Both the position numbers and the translations under genes were made by a program. Shown one piece after another: positions 17,026 through 25,556 of a stretch of DNA of 64,000 bases. Each line of letters opens with the position of its first letter. Position 1 is the stretch's first letter. Origin of the DNA: an uncultured Methanomassiliicoccus sp. (lineage in GTDB: Archaea > Thermoplasmatota > Thermoplasmata > Methanomassiliicoccales > Methanomassiliicoccaceae); assembly GCA_905203995.1 (NCBI GenBank), contig CAJKXZ010000003.1, positions 161,531-225,530 on the forward strand, read 5' to 3'. Below the pieces are notes generated by a model. It made no database searches. It had not been told where the DNA came from and worked only from the letters and a program-made list of their open reading frames with translations.

Positions 17026-18480
17026 GTGATCAGACTGACTCAGGAACAGAACGCTTCCACAAAAGGAAACATCTCCATTCTGGTTTTGTTATCTCTTATA
17101 AGTTTAGTAGTCATGTTTGTCGAGATCATGCTCGTGCCTGATTTAAGGCAGGTAGCATCTGATTTCACCAATGGCGCCGAATGGATTTCCTGGGTGCTCT
17201 CCATTTATCTGCTGGTAGGCGGTGTAGTCACACCAATTATTGGTAAGCTGGGTGACATCTATGGCACCCGGAACTTGCTGATCATTGTGATGATCATCTA
17301 TCTCTTTGGTTTATTGGGTTCTGGTTTCTCTATTTCTATTTCCAATGCCCTTTTGGGAGAAGCGAATATCTTTGTGCTTTTGTTTTTCAGAGGTGTACAG
17401 GGAATTGGTATGGGTATGTTCCCGCTGGCTTTCAGCGTGATTCGTAACGTCTTCCCGCAGGAACGGATCCCCTTCGCTTTAGGTTTAGTCTCCTCGATGT
17501 TTGCTGTTGGTACTTCCATCGGCTTGGTACTTGGAGGCTGGCTTACTTCTGTTGACACATGGAATTTTGCATTTCATCTGGTAGCTATTCCCTTTGCAGT
17601 TCTGATCGTGGCAGCCTTCTTTGTGGTAAAGAAAGAACAGGGTGTAGAAAAAGGAGAAAAGATCGATGCCGTCGGCGCTGCTTTACTGGGCGTTTCCGTT
17701 TTCTGTCTGCTTTATGCTGTAACGGCCGGCCGCACTGATGGTTGGACTAGTACCAAAATCGTCTCCTTTTTTGTCGTGTCGGCAGTGACTGCTGTTGCCT
17801 TTGTCCTGTGGGAAAGAAGATCCAGCGAGCCGATTGTTAAACTTTCATTATTCAAAAATCTGGGCATTCTCAATGCCACTCTGGTCGCCTTCTTTGCTGG
17901 TCTGGTAATGTTTCTTTATTACCAAACAATGCCCTTCTTTTTAGAGACGCCGGTAGCTCTGGGTGGTTATTATGGCTTTAGCGATACCTTCATTGTGGGT
18001 CTGCATATGCTGCCGACGGCCGCCTTCCAGTTTATCTTTGGAATGACGGGTGGACTCGCATCTAAGAAATATGGCTCGACCAATGTGATGGTCGTTGGAA
18101 CAGCAATCATGGCCATTGGCTTTTTGGTCTTGACGCAATTCAATGATGTCTTCTGGAAATTAGCCGTGTCACAGGCGATTTTAGGAACCGGTATTGCTCT
18201 GGCAATGAGTTCTTTGATTAATGTGGTTATGGACTTTACACCTAAGCAGGAATTTGGGGTTTCTTCGGGAATGAACACCCTGTTTAGAACGATCGGCGGG
18301 GCGATCGGACCGGCACTTTCAGCTGCCGTTATGGCACCTTATATTATCCCTGGCTTTGAAGAGCTATACAGATATGAGGGGTTCGATCGAATCTGGACCG
18401 TAGCCACAGTGTTTGCCATTGTTGCTTTCTTAATTGCCCTAATCTTTCGTAAGGGCGGAAAACAGGGTAAAAGCTCATGA
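17026..18480 (+). CDS. MFS multidrug-type transporter (DHA2-like)
   Basis: About 484 residues with 12-14 predicted membrane segments. LVGGVVTPIIGKLGDIYGTRNLL is the typical loop 2-3 motif A region (shown here over-long; the key is GKLGDIYGTR), and FRGVQGIGMGMFP is motif B-like with RGVQG. Members export drugs or metabolites by proton antiport. GTG 17026 is chosen because GGGAG lies about 12 bases before it, while the ATG-like start at 16957 adds unrelated aromatic-rich residues. It is followed 34 bases later by a methyltransferase on the same strand. Confidence 0.78.
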   Translation: MIRLTQEQNASTKGNISILVLLSLISLVVMFVEIMLVPDLRQVASDFTNGAEWISWVLSIYLLVGGVVTPIIGKLGDIYGTRNLLIIVMIIYLFGLLGSGFSISISNALLGEANIFVLLFFRGVQGIGMGMFPLAFSVIRNVFPQERIPFALGLVSSMFAVGTSIGLVLGGWLTSVDTWNFAFHLVAIPFAVLIVAAFFVVKKEQGVEKGEKIDAVGAALLGVSVFCLLYAVTAGRTDGWTSTKIVSFFVVSAVTAVAFVLWERRSSEPIVKLSLFKNLGILNATLVAFFAGLVMFLYYQTMPFFLETPVALGGYYGFSDTFIVGLHMLPTAAFQFIFGMTGGLASKKYGSTNVMVVGTAIMAIGFLVLTQFNDVFWKLAVSQAILGTGIALAMSSLINVVMDFTPKQEFGVSSGMNTLFRTIGGAIGPALSAAVMAPYIIPGFEELYRYEGFDRIWTVATVFAIVAFLIALIFRKGGKQGKSS

Positions 18481-18514
18481 AGAGAATTAACTTTGATGTA
18501 TTGAGGTGTGGTAG

Positions 18515-19096
18515 ATGGATCTTAAAAAGATGTATAGAGAACATTCATTACGAGAAAATCCTCCCGGCGGATATCGTCCGGATGAGGTATTGATTGATAC
18601 GGTAGGCGGTAAACTTGTGCACGGAACTGCCGCTTTAGATTTGAGTAATAATGCCATCAACTCGCTTTATCTGGCTCAGGAAGGATACTATGTCGCCGCC
18701 CTTGCACCTGATGCCGATCTGGTTGCTGACACGGCCGCTAAAGCGGAAGAAACTGGAGCTAATGTAAAAGTTTATTCAGCCGATCTTACTTCTTTACCCT
18801 TTCCCAACGAAGAGTTTGATTTGGTCTTTGATAAACGCTGGTTCGACCACATCGGCAATGTTGAACGGGATAAGTACGCAGAAGAAATGTGGCGGGTTCT
18901 CAAACCCGGTGGACATTTGGTACTGGTAACTGTACAATGCAGAAATGCCCGCGGATGTTGCGATCGCGGTGATCCTTATGGCCGCTTCCGACCGATCTTT
19001 GACATTGAAGAGATCAGAGATGTAACTTCGATGTACATGGACAGCAGACAGAGATTGTTCTCGATGCTGCTCAAAAAGAAACAGACTAGGTCTTAA
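18515..19096 (+). CDS. Class I SAM-dependent methyltransferase-like protein
   Basis: A 193-residue protein. The SAM-binding core is recognisable but the glycine-rich loop is weak (ALDLSNNAINSLYLAQEG). Acidic SAM-ribose and post-II motifs are partly visible (ALAPDADLVA, VYSADLTSLPFPNEEFDLVFDKRW), and the EMWRVLKPGGHLVLVT motif is strong. GAGGTG precedes the ATG. The altered motif I (LDLSNN instead of GxGxG) may mean atypical cofactor binding. Likely co-transcribed with the upstream MFS pump. Its stop overlaps the convergent acetyltransferase by four bases. Confidence 0.6.
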   Translation: MDLKKMYREHSLRENPPGGYRPDEVLIDTVGGKLVHGTAALDLSNNAINSLYLAQEGYYVAALAPDADLVADTAAKAEETGANVKVYSADLTSLPFPNEEFDLVFDKRWFDHIGNVERDKYAEEMWRVLKPGGHLVLVTVQCRNARGCCDRGDPYGRFRPIFDIEEIRDVTSMYMDSRQRLFSMLLKKKQTRS

Positions 19097-19557
19097 ACAG
19101 ACAGGCAGGGCAGAAATTTTCGCATAAGATAATTATTGCCCTGTCGTGAAATCATTTTAAATCCTTTTGCGTAATAAAATTTTCTAGCAGCGATGTTGGT
19201 AGTTTGCACCCATAATTCAATAACTTCAGCACGGTAAATCTCGGCAATTTCTTCGATACGTTTAATCATCTCACTGCCATAGCCGATTCCGCGATAGTCT
19301 CGATCTACTTGAATGGAATTTATGAAGAGTATGCTGTCCCGGATATCAATGGAGTAATAGGCAACGATTTTCCCCTCGATCTCAAATACTTCATTATAGG
19401 TTGAGTTATGGAGGAGCATCTTTAGCAGGTCCTCATCTTCCCAGGCGACCCCCCAGGATTCATAGATCACCTGTGACATATTATCTCTACTCATGATGAG
19501 TACCTGAGAAATGTCTTTTCTTTGCATTTCTCGAGAGATAAACTCCGTTTCAGTCAT
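19093..19557 (-). CDS. GNAT family N-acetyltransferase
   Basis: About 154 residues with the GNAT pattern: SIQVDRDYRGIGYGSEMI contains motif A (RGIGYG), and ARKFYYAKGFKMI is motif B with YxxxGF. This is similar in architecture to RimI-like protein N-terminal acetyltransferases, but the substrate is undetermined. ATG 19557 is preferred to the GTG two codons earlier. It converges on the methyltransferase gene with a four-base overlap. Confidence 0.7.
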   Translation of the reverse strand: MTETEFISREMQRKDISQVLIMSRDNMSQVIYESWGVAWEDEDLLKMLLHNSTYNEVFEIEGKIVAYYSIDIRDSILFINSIQVDRDYRGIGYGSEMIKRIEEIAEIYRAEVIELWVQTTNIAARKFYYAKGFKMISRQGNNYLMRKFLPCLSV

Positions 19558-19728
19558 ATGCACGGCTTCATAATCTTTCTGATACTTAGGGTATTGTTTG
19601 TTAAACGTCTTTGATCAGCATTTCTTTGTTTTTCTAACGTAACATCATTAACAAACTGCCGATAAACCGAAGTAGGAAGGCAATCATGTTATATAGAGCA
19701 ACTGAGCTCCTAGGTGTGGTGATTACTA

Positions 19729-20049
19729 GTGGTAAAAGTAAGCGCTGAAGCGATTGATTTCATTAAAGACTTGCTCGACAAAAACGAAAAGCAAGGATAC
19801 GGCATTAGGATATATCTTGCAGGTATGGGCTGCTCAGGTCCTCAGTTTGGAATGGCTTTCCAAGAGGGAGCCAAAGATGGAGACAACACTCAAAATGAGG
19901 ATGGCTTCGCGTTCTATTATGATGATGAGACTAAGGAACTCTTGGACGAATCGACAGTTGATTACATCGAGACTCCCAGCGGTTCAGGCTTAGTCGTAAA
20001 CAACCCAAACATTAAATCTTCTTGCGGCGGCTGCTCTGGCTGTCACTAA
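19729..20049 (+). CDS. HesB/IscA-like A-type iron-sulfur carrier
   Basis: A 106-residue protein of the IscA/HesB fold. IRIYLAGMGCSGPQFGMAF holds the first conserved Cys (GMGCSGP), and the C-terminus has CGGCSGC. The CxC of classical A-type carriers is replaced by CGGCSGCH, as in archaeal/anaerobe variants. It may deliver Fe-S clusters or bind selenium/iron; the role in this family is not settled. The start is GTG at 19729, with TATA-like TTATATAG about 35 bases upstream. A strong terminator follows. Confidence 0.65.
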   Translation: MVKVSAEAIDFIKDLLDKNEKQGYGIRIYLAGMGCSGPQFGMAFQEGAKDGDNTQNEDGFAFYYDDETKELLDESTVDYIETPSGSGLVVNNPNIKSSCGGCSGCH

Positions 20050-20059
20050 ATCGACACAT

Positions 20060-20085
20060 AGCGCCTCTGGCGCTGTTTATTTTTT
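20060..20085 (+). terminator. Hairpin plus T-run
   Basis: AGCGCC and GGCGCT pair around a TCT loop, followed by GTTTATTTTTT. It lies eleven bases after the IscA-like stop. Confidence 0.65.
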
Positions 20086-20203
20086 ATAAAATTTTTCATG
20101 ATTTTTGATGGCAGTTCCTATAATGTAAAGCGCCTTTCTGCTCAGAATTATAATTTACTTGGTGATGATTCATACACGTTTCTTTTAATATCGGCTGCCG
20201 TTC

Positions 20204-21772
20204 ATGAATAAGATGTATGTTGACCATCCCCTCATCAAAGAGGAAACAATTCAATTTAGAAGCTATCAGCGCTATCTCGCTGATTCTTGTCTGAGTGCTT
20301 CTACACTGGTTGTTTTACCGACAGGGATGGGAAAAACAGTTGTGGCGTTAATGGTCGCCGCGGAAGTTATGGAACGGAAAGGTGGCAAAGTACTATTTTT
20401 AGCCCCTACCAAGCCTTTGGTGGAACAACATTCTGACTTTATGGAAAAGAGCATTCTCTGCCGGGCCATCACGACTCTTACGGGCGAAATCATGCCCGAA
20501 GAACGGGAGTTGCTCTGGAATAGTTCCGATGTTATTGTCTCCACGCCGCAGGTAATTGCTAACGATCTCAAGCAGGAAAGAATTTCACTTGAAAATGTCA
20601 GTTTAATTATTTTCGATGAAGCCCACCGCGCTGTGGGCAATTATTCCTATGTGCTCATTGCTGAAGAGTATGCCAAGATCAGCAATGGTCTAGTTCTGGG
20701 CATGACTGCTTCCCCGGGTTCTAATGCCGCCAAGATCATGGAAGTGTGCAATAACCTGAATATTGAACGAATTGAAATAAAAACTGAATTGGACAAAGAT
20801 GTCTCTGACTTCGTCCATGAGAACTATGTTGATTGGATCGTCGTCGATCTTCCTAAGGCAATTCAGGAAATTGCCAATGTCTTAAGAACCCTCTACGACC
20901 GTTATATTGCTGAATTAAAACTTACGGGCCTGATGACGCCGGGAAGGCCGGCCACAATGTCCCATCTGTTGGATGTACAGAAAGAAGTACAGGCACGACT
21001 CAACAGTGGGGAAAAGAACAGAAAATTGTACAATGCGTTATCTGTTCAAGCACGCGCTGTAAAAGTAAACCATGCCATCGAACTTATCGAAACACAGGGA
21101 GTAACGCCTTTGTCTTCATATCTTAAAAAAATTAAGGAGGATGCTGAAGACAGTAAAGGTTCGAAGGCTTCCAAGGCGATCGTTACTTCGCAAGAATTTG
21201 AAATTGTTATGGAGATGGTTGCCAATGCGAAGATGGAGCATCCCAAAATTTCGCGGATTATGGGGGTAGTAAGCCAGCAGCTCAACTCACGGCCAGAATC
21301 AAAAGTTTTAGTCTTCACACAGTATCGTGATACCTGCGATATGGTGGTGGATTATCTTTCGAAAATTGAGGGAGTTAGAGTTTCCAAGCTCATTGGCCAA
21401 TCGGGACGAGGCAGTGAAAAAGGTTTGAAACAAAAAGAGCAACTGGGTGTATTGCAGCGTTTTCGAGATGATGAAATAAATGTTCTTGTAGCCACGTCAG
21501 TAGGTGAAGAAGGTCTTGATGTTGCCAATACTGACTTAGTGGTATTCTATGAGCCAGTGCCTTCGGAAATACGAAGTATTCAAAGACGGGGAAGGACTGG
21601 CCGTAACCGGGATGGTAAAGTAGTCGTATTGATGACGGCGGGCACAAAAGATGAAGTATCGCAGAAATCCAGTGACCGCAAAGAGCAGGAAATGAAAAAA
21701 AGATTATATGCTCTTAAGAAAGAATGGGACGCTCAAAAAACCGGCATTCAAATGAGATTTGAAATAAACTGA
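20204..21772 (+). CDS. Hef-type DEAH helicase without nuclease domain
   Basis: A 522-residue superfamily 2 helicase of the Hef/Mph1/FANCM group, which processes stalled forks and Holliday junctions. Walker A GMGKT is at residues 41-45, DEAH at about 138, motif III as GMTASPG, and helicase C-terminal motifs as VEEGLDVANTDL and QRRGRTGR. The insert domain between the two RecA folds (about 220-330) is present. The protein stops after the helicase core at about residue 522, while euryarchaeal Hef proteins usually continue into an XPF-type nuclease and HhH region. DNA ligase follows on the same strand after 390 bases. Confidence 0.8.
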   Translation: MNKMYVDHPLIKEETIQFRSYQRYLADSCLSASTLVVLPTGMGKTVVALMVAAEVMERKGGKVLFLAPTKPLVEQHSDFMEKSILCRAITTLTGEIMPEERELLWNSSDVIVSTPQVIANDLKQERISLENVSLIIFDEAHRAVGNYSYVLIAEEYAKISNGLVLGMTASPGSNAAKIMEVCNNLNIERIEIKTELDKDVSDFVHENYVDWIVVDLPKAIQEIANVLRTLYDRYIAELKLTGLMTPGRPATMSHLLDVQKEVQARLNSGEKNRKLYNALSVQARAVKVNHAIELIETQGVTPLSSYLKKIKEDAEDSKGSKASKAIVTSQEFEIVMEMVANAKMEHPKISRIMGVVSQQLNSRPESKVLVFTQYRDTCDMVVDYLSKIEGVRVSKLIGQSGRGSEKGLKQKEQLGVLQRFRDDEINVLVATSVGEEGLDVANTDLVVFYEPVPSEIRSIQRRGRTGRNRDGKVVVLMTAGTKDEVSQKSSDRKEQEMKKRLYALKKEWDAQKTGIQMRFEIN

Positions 21773-22162
21773 GCTTGGGATTCTTTGATTTCAATTCCAT
21801 AACCTACATATCCAATTATTCTTGCTTGTGGAAATTATTATTTATCGATTCATTCAATTTAAAAATAACAAATCATGCATTGCTATGATGAGTATGACAG
21901 CATTTTTCAACTTCATCCAGTAGCGTATAAGCGCTCACCTCTCAAGAATTAAACAATTACTTCTCTTGTATTCTTTCTTCTTTATTTGCGATTCCAACGA
22001 TAATAATCAACGTTAACTATCTTTAACTGGCTTTTAAGAATTATCCGCAGTGAACTACTAGATGGTACAATTTATATCTCATTGTCTTCTTAGTATTTTC
22101 CAATCTTGCATGTTTGATGAGGCTATCGTTATGTTCATAATGGATGTGGCATTGGAGGAGTT
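21773..22162. other. 390-bp A+T-rich intergenic region
   Basis: No reading frame, tRNA or repeat array is visible. A TATA-like AATTTATATC at about 22069-22078 could serve the DNA ligase gene, leaving a leader of about 60 bases. The rest is simple A+T-rich sequence in which I see no structure. Confidence 0.4.
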
Positions 22163-23920
22163 ATGCAGTACGGAGACCTGGTAAAGGTCTATGAGGCAAT
22201 AGAATCCACAGCATCTCGTCTGGAGATGGCCGACATTCTTGCTAACTTGTTTAGATCATCTGATTGTAAACAGATCCGTACCATAGTCTATATGACTCAG
22301 GGAAATATCGTTCCTGATTTCTATCCTGAAAAACTTGGTATGGCTGATAAATTATATCTGAGAGCCTTATCCATGGCCACTGGCCAGAAAGCGTCGAAGA
22401 TCAAGGAGCTTTGGGATAAAGAAGGCGACACAGGAAAAGTTACAGAGTTAGTGTTTGCCAATAAAAGTCAGACTACTCTTTTTTCACAGGATTTAACTTT
22501 AGAAAGGGTACACACCGCCCTTCTTAAGATTTGCCGGGCTGATGGCGACGGCTCGCAGGATCTCAAAATGAAACTGCTGGCGGATATTCTGCACGATGCT
22601 AAACCAAACGAGGCCAAGTACATCGCCAGGCTGGCTACGGGGAGAATGAGGATCGGCATTGCCGCTCAGACCGTTATTGATGCTCTGGCCATCGCCTTTG
22701 CCACCAAAGCCGACAAACCGGATATTGAACGGGCCTTTAACATCACCTCAGATTTGGGCCTGGTTGGCGAAACCCTCTGTACTGAAGGCCTTGACGGAGT
22801 AAGGAATTTAAAAGTCCACGTCGGCAATCCGATAAGAGCGATGCTCGCCGAGAGACTTTCTTCTCCTGAAGAGATTCTTGAGCGCTTAGATGGCAAAGCT
22901 ATGTTTGAATACAAATACGACGGCCTCAGAATTCAGGCGCATATTTCTCCGCAGGAGATTAAACTGTATTCCCGGCGGCTAGAAGATATGACTGGTCAGT
23001 TTCCAGATGTGGCCCAAGCTCTGCGGGAAGCATTTGTGGGCGTCGATGCCATCGTAGAAGGTGAATGTGTACCGATTGACATCAACACGGGAGAATTTCT
23101 TCCCTTTCAGGAGGTTTCTCACCGGCGGGGCCGAAAGCACGCTTTGGATGAAGCAATTGAAGATTATCCTGTTAGATTCCATCTTTTTGATTGCCTGTAT
23201 CTTAACGGGGAAGATCTTACTCTCAAGTCTCTGCCGCAACGCAGAGAATCCTTAAGTCAATGCATTCAAACCACCGCTTCTGTGAGGCTTTCCGAAGCGA
23301 GAATTTTCAGCTCGGCGGAAGAGGTACAGACTTTCTTCCTGCAGGCTTTAGCTGACGGTTGTGAAGGCCTAATGGCTAAATCCGTGGGAAACGATTCCAT
23401 CTATCGTGCCGGTGCAAGAGGCTACCTTTGGATCAAATACAAAAAAGAATACCGATCTGAGATGAACGACACCGTCGATTTGGTAGCGGTGGGTGCGTTT
23501 TATGGACGGGGAAAACGTGGAGGTACCTACGGGGCCCTTTTAATGGCCACTTACAACCCAGACAATGACATGTTTGAAACAGTCTGCAAATTAGGCAGCG
23601 GCTTCAACGATATGGATTTAGCAACCCTTCCTGAAAAACTTAACAAGACGAAGATTGACGCACGTTTTACGAGAGTCAATTCTAAGCTGGAAGCGGACGT
23701 GTGGTTTGAACCGGCGCTTGTCTTGGAAGTGCGCGGTGCTGAAATTACTCTCTCGCCAATTCATACTTGTGAATCGGGAGTCGTCCGTGATGATGCTGGT
23801 TTTGCTATCCGCTTCCCTCGCTTTACTGGCACAGTCCGTGTAGATAAAGATGCCAGAGGTGCAACAACCAGCTCAGAAATCATGGAGATGTATCGTAAAC
23901 AACTCAAGCAATCCAACTGA
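22163..23920 (+). CDS. lig: ATP-dependent DNA ligase
   Basis: A 585-residue archaeal replicative DNA ligase. Three domains are visible: an N-terminal DNA-binding domain (about 1-215), an adenylation domain with the nucleophilic Lys at residue 251 in EYKYDGLRIQ, and an OB-fold domain (about 425-585). Other nucleotidyltransferase motifs are EGECVPID, FDCLYLNGEDL, EGLMAKS and WIKYKKEY. GGAGGAG lies directly before the ATG. It seals nicks in replication and repair. Confidence 0.92.
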   Translation: MQYGDLVKVYEAIESTASRLEMADILANLFRSSDCKQIRTIVYMTQGNIVPDFYPEKLGMADKLYLRALSMATGQKASKIKELWDKEGDTGKVTELVFANKSQTTLFSQDLTLERVHTALLKICRADGDGSQDLKMKLLADILHDAKPNEAKYIARLATGRMRIGIAAQTVIDALAIAFATKADKPDIERAFNITSDLGLVGETLCTEGLDGVRNLKVHVGNPIRAMLAERLSSPEEILERLDGKAMFEYKYDGLRIQAHISPQEIKLYSRRLEDMTGQFPDVAQALREAFVGVDAIVEGECVPIDINTGEFLPFQEVSHRRGRKHALDEAIEDYPVRFHLFDCLYLNGEDLTLKSLPQRRESLSQCIQTTASVRLSEARIFSSAEEVQTFFLQALADGCEGLMAKSVGNDSIYRAGARGYLWIKYKKEYRSEMNDTVDLVAVGAFYGRGKRGGTYGALLMATYNPDNDMFETVCKLGSGFNDMDLATLPEKLNKTKIDARFTRVNSKLEADVWFEPALVLEVRGAEITLSPIHTCESGVVRDDAGFAIRFPRFTGTVRVDKDARGATTSSEIMEMYRKQLKQSN

Positions 23921-23950
23921 AGTTTTGGCACTTAGCGGTGTCGCGGTTAA

Positions 23951-23966
23951 GGAAATATTATATAAG
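23951..23966 (+). promoter_or_regulatory. BRE/TATA box of rpoL-truD
   Basis: GGAAATATTATATAAG is a textbook archaeal BRE plus TATA element, centred about 28 bases before the rpoL ATG at 23987, implying a leader of only a few bases. Confidence 0.65.
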
Positions 23967-23986
23967 TGGCGTAGTATGGACACCTT

Positions 23987-24250
23987 ATGGAACTTCAGCT
24001 CCTCGATAAGGACAAGGACTCCATAAGAATCCAAATCCTCGATGCCGACATGACACTCATTCAGCCGATAATCAATGAATTGATCAAAGATGAAGGAGTA
24101 GATGAGGTAAGGCATATTACTGGACATCCAGAATTGGATTTGCCTATTTTATACATCAGAGTCAACAATGGGAAGCCACAGACTGCACTCAAGAGAGCAG
24201 CCAAAACATTATCCAACGAATACAAAGATGCGCTGGAGAATCTAAAGTAA
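23987..24250 (+). CDS. rpoL: DNA-directed RNA polymerase subunit L (Rpo11)
   Basis: An 87-residue alpha-N-terminal-like subunit that pairs with subunit D in polymerase assembly. TLIQPIINELIKDEGVDEV and the helical C-terminus LKRAAKTLSNEYKDAL fit the family, as does the length. Its stop codon directly abuts the ATG of truD, so the two are co-transcribed from the strong TATA box upstream. Confidence 0.9.
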   Translation: MELQLLDKDKDSIRIQILDADMTLIQPIINELIKDEGVDEVRHITGHPELDLPILYIRVNNGKPQTALKRAAKTLSNEYKDALENLK

Positions 24251-25555
24251 ATGCAAGAATGTAGCGGCGCTGAGGCTGAAATCGGCCTCGAAGTATTTTT
24301 TACAGACTCTCCGGGTATCGGAGGTCGATTGAAACAGGATCCTGAGGATTTTATTGTTGATGAGATCTCTTTACCGCCCTCTGAGGACAAAAGTGGCTCC
24401 TATACGATTGCCAAGGTTACTTCTCAAAATTGGGAAACCAATCGTCTGATCCGTGAACTTTCTAAAACACTGGGTATCAGCAGAGATAAAATTGGTTTTG
24501 CAGGCACTAAAGATAAACGGGGCATTACTTCACAGCTGATGTCTTTTCAAACACCGCTGGAGAACGTCAGCCGACTGGCGCTTCATCAGATTGCAATTAC
24601 TGACCTCTACCGGTCAAAGAAACCTCTGACCATCGGTGATCTAATCGGCAATCATTTCATCATTCGGGCCCGCAATTCTCCGGTTGATATAGACACCTGC
24701 CGGGAATCGATTGCCCAAACTAATCAACAACTCACAAATCTGGGCGGCTTTCCTAATTTCTTTGGTGTACAGCGTTTCGGAGCAGTCCGACCGGTGACCC
24801 ATCTGGTGGGGAAGTGGATTGCCAAAGGCGATCTGGAAAAAGCCGTTATGACTTACGTGGCGCATCCTTTAGATTCTGAAGGAGAAGATACTCGAGCTGC
24901 AAGGGCACGTTTGGAACTCGAAAGGGATTTTGCCGAGGCGATCGAGTACTACCCCAAGACTCTGACTTTTGAACGAATGATCATTGGTTATCTGGCAAGG
25001 AATCCTGAGGACTACGCCGGTTCAATCGGAGTCCTCCCACCTAATCTGCAGATGATGTTTGTCCATGCGTATCAATCATACTTGTTTAACCGCATGTTGA
25101 GTGAACGTATCCGCCAAGGTCTGCCTTTGAATCGTCCGCTTGTCGGTGATGTAGTGCTTCCGGCAGACCGGAATGGACTCCCTGATCATGACCATGGTGT
25201 TCCGACTACAGAAGCCAACATTGATCTGGTGGAGCGTCAGGTGAAAAAAGGAAAGGCTTTCATCAGCACAGTCCTGTTTGGTACTGATTCAGTATTTGCT
25301 GAAGGGGCACCTGGGGAAATTGAAAGAAAAGTAATCGATGAGGAACAGCTCATCGCTTCTGACTTTATGGTTCCTTTAATTCATCAATGCAGCTCCAAAG
25401 GAAGCCGAAGAGAAATCCTGGGTAGCGTCACCGATCTGGAGATAAACATCCTTGATGATTACTCAGAATTCTCTTTCTCTTTGAATAAGGGCTGCTATGC
25501 AACTGTGCTGCTCCGTGAATTTATGAAGAACGGCACGTTGATGGATTATAGTTGA
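24251..25555 (+). CDS. truD: tRNA pseudouridine(13) synthase TruD
   Basis: A 434-residue TruD that makes pseudouridine 13 in tRNA. The catalytic Asp is in GTKDKRGIT (about residue 80), NFFGVQRFG is a second conserved motif, and FVHAYQSYLFNRML is the family C-terminal signature. The TRUD insertion domain lies between about 150 and 330. It starts with the first base after the rpoL stop and has no room for its own promoter. Its end faces the TPR gene one base away. Confidence 0.9.
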   Translation: MQECSGAEAEIGLEVFFTDSPGIGGRLKQDPEDFIVDEISLPPSEDKSGSYTIAKVTSQNWETNRLIRELSKTLGISRDKIGFAGTKDKRGITSQLMSFQTPLENVSRLALHQIAITDLYRSKKPLTIGDLIGNHFIIRARNSPVDIDTCRESIAQTNQQLTNLGGFPNFFGVQRFGAVRPVTHLVGKWIAKGDLEKAVMTYVAHPLDSEGEDTRAARARLELERDFAEAIEYYPKTLTFERMIIGYLARNPEDYAGSIGVLPPNLQMMFVHAYQSYLFNRMLSERIRQGLPLNRPLVGDVVLPADRNGLPDHDHGVPTTEANIDLVERQVKKGKAFISTVLFGTDSVFAEGAPGEIERKVIDEEQLIASDFMVPLIHQCSSKGSRREILGSVTDLEINILDDYSEFSFSLNKGCYATVLLREFMKNGTLMDYS

Positions 25556-25556
25556 T

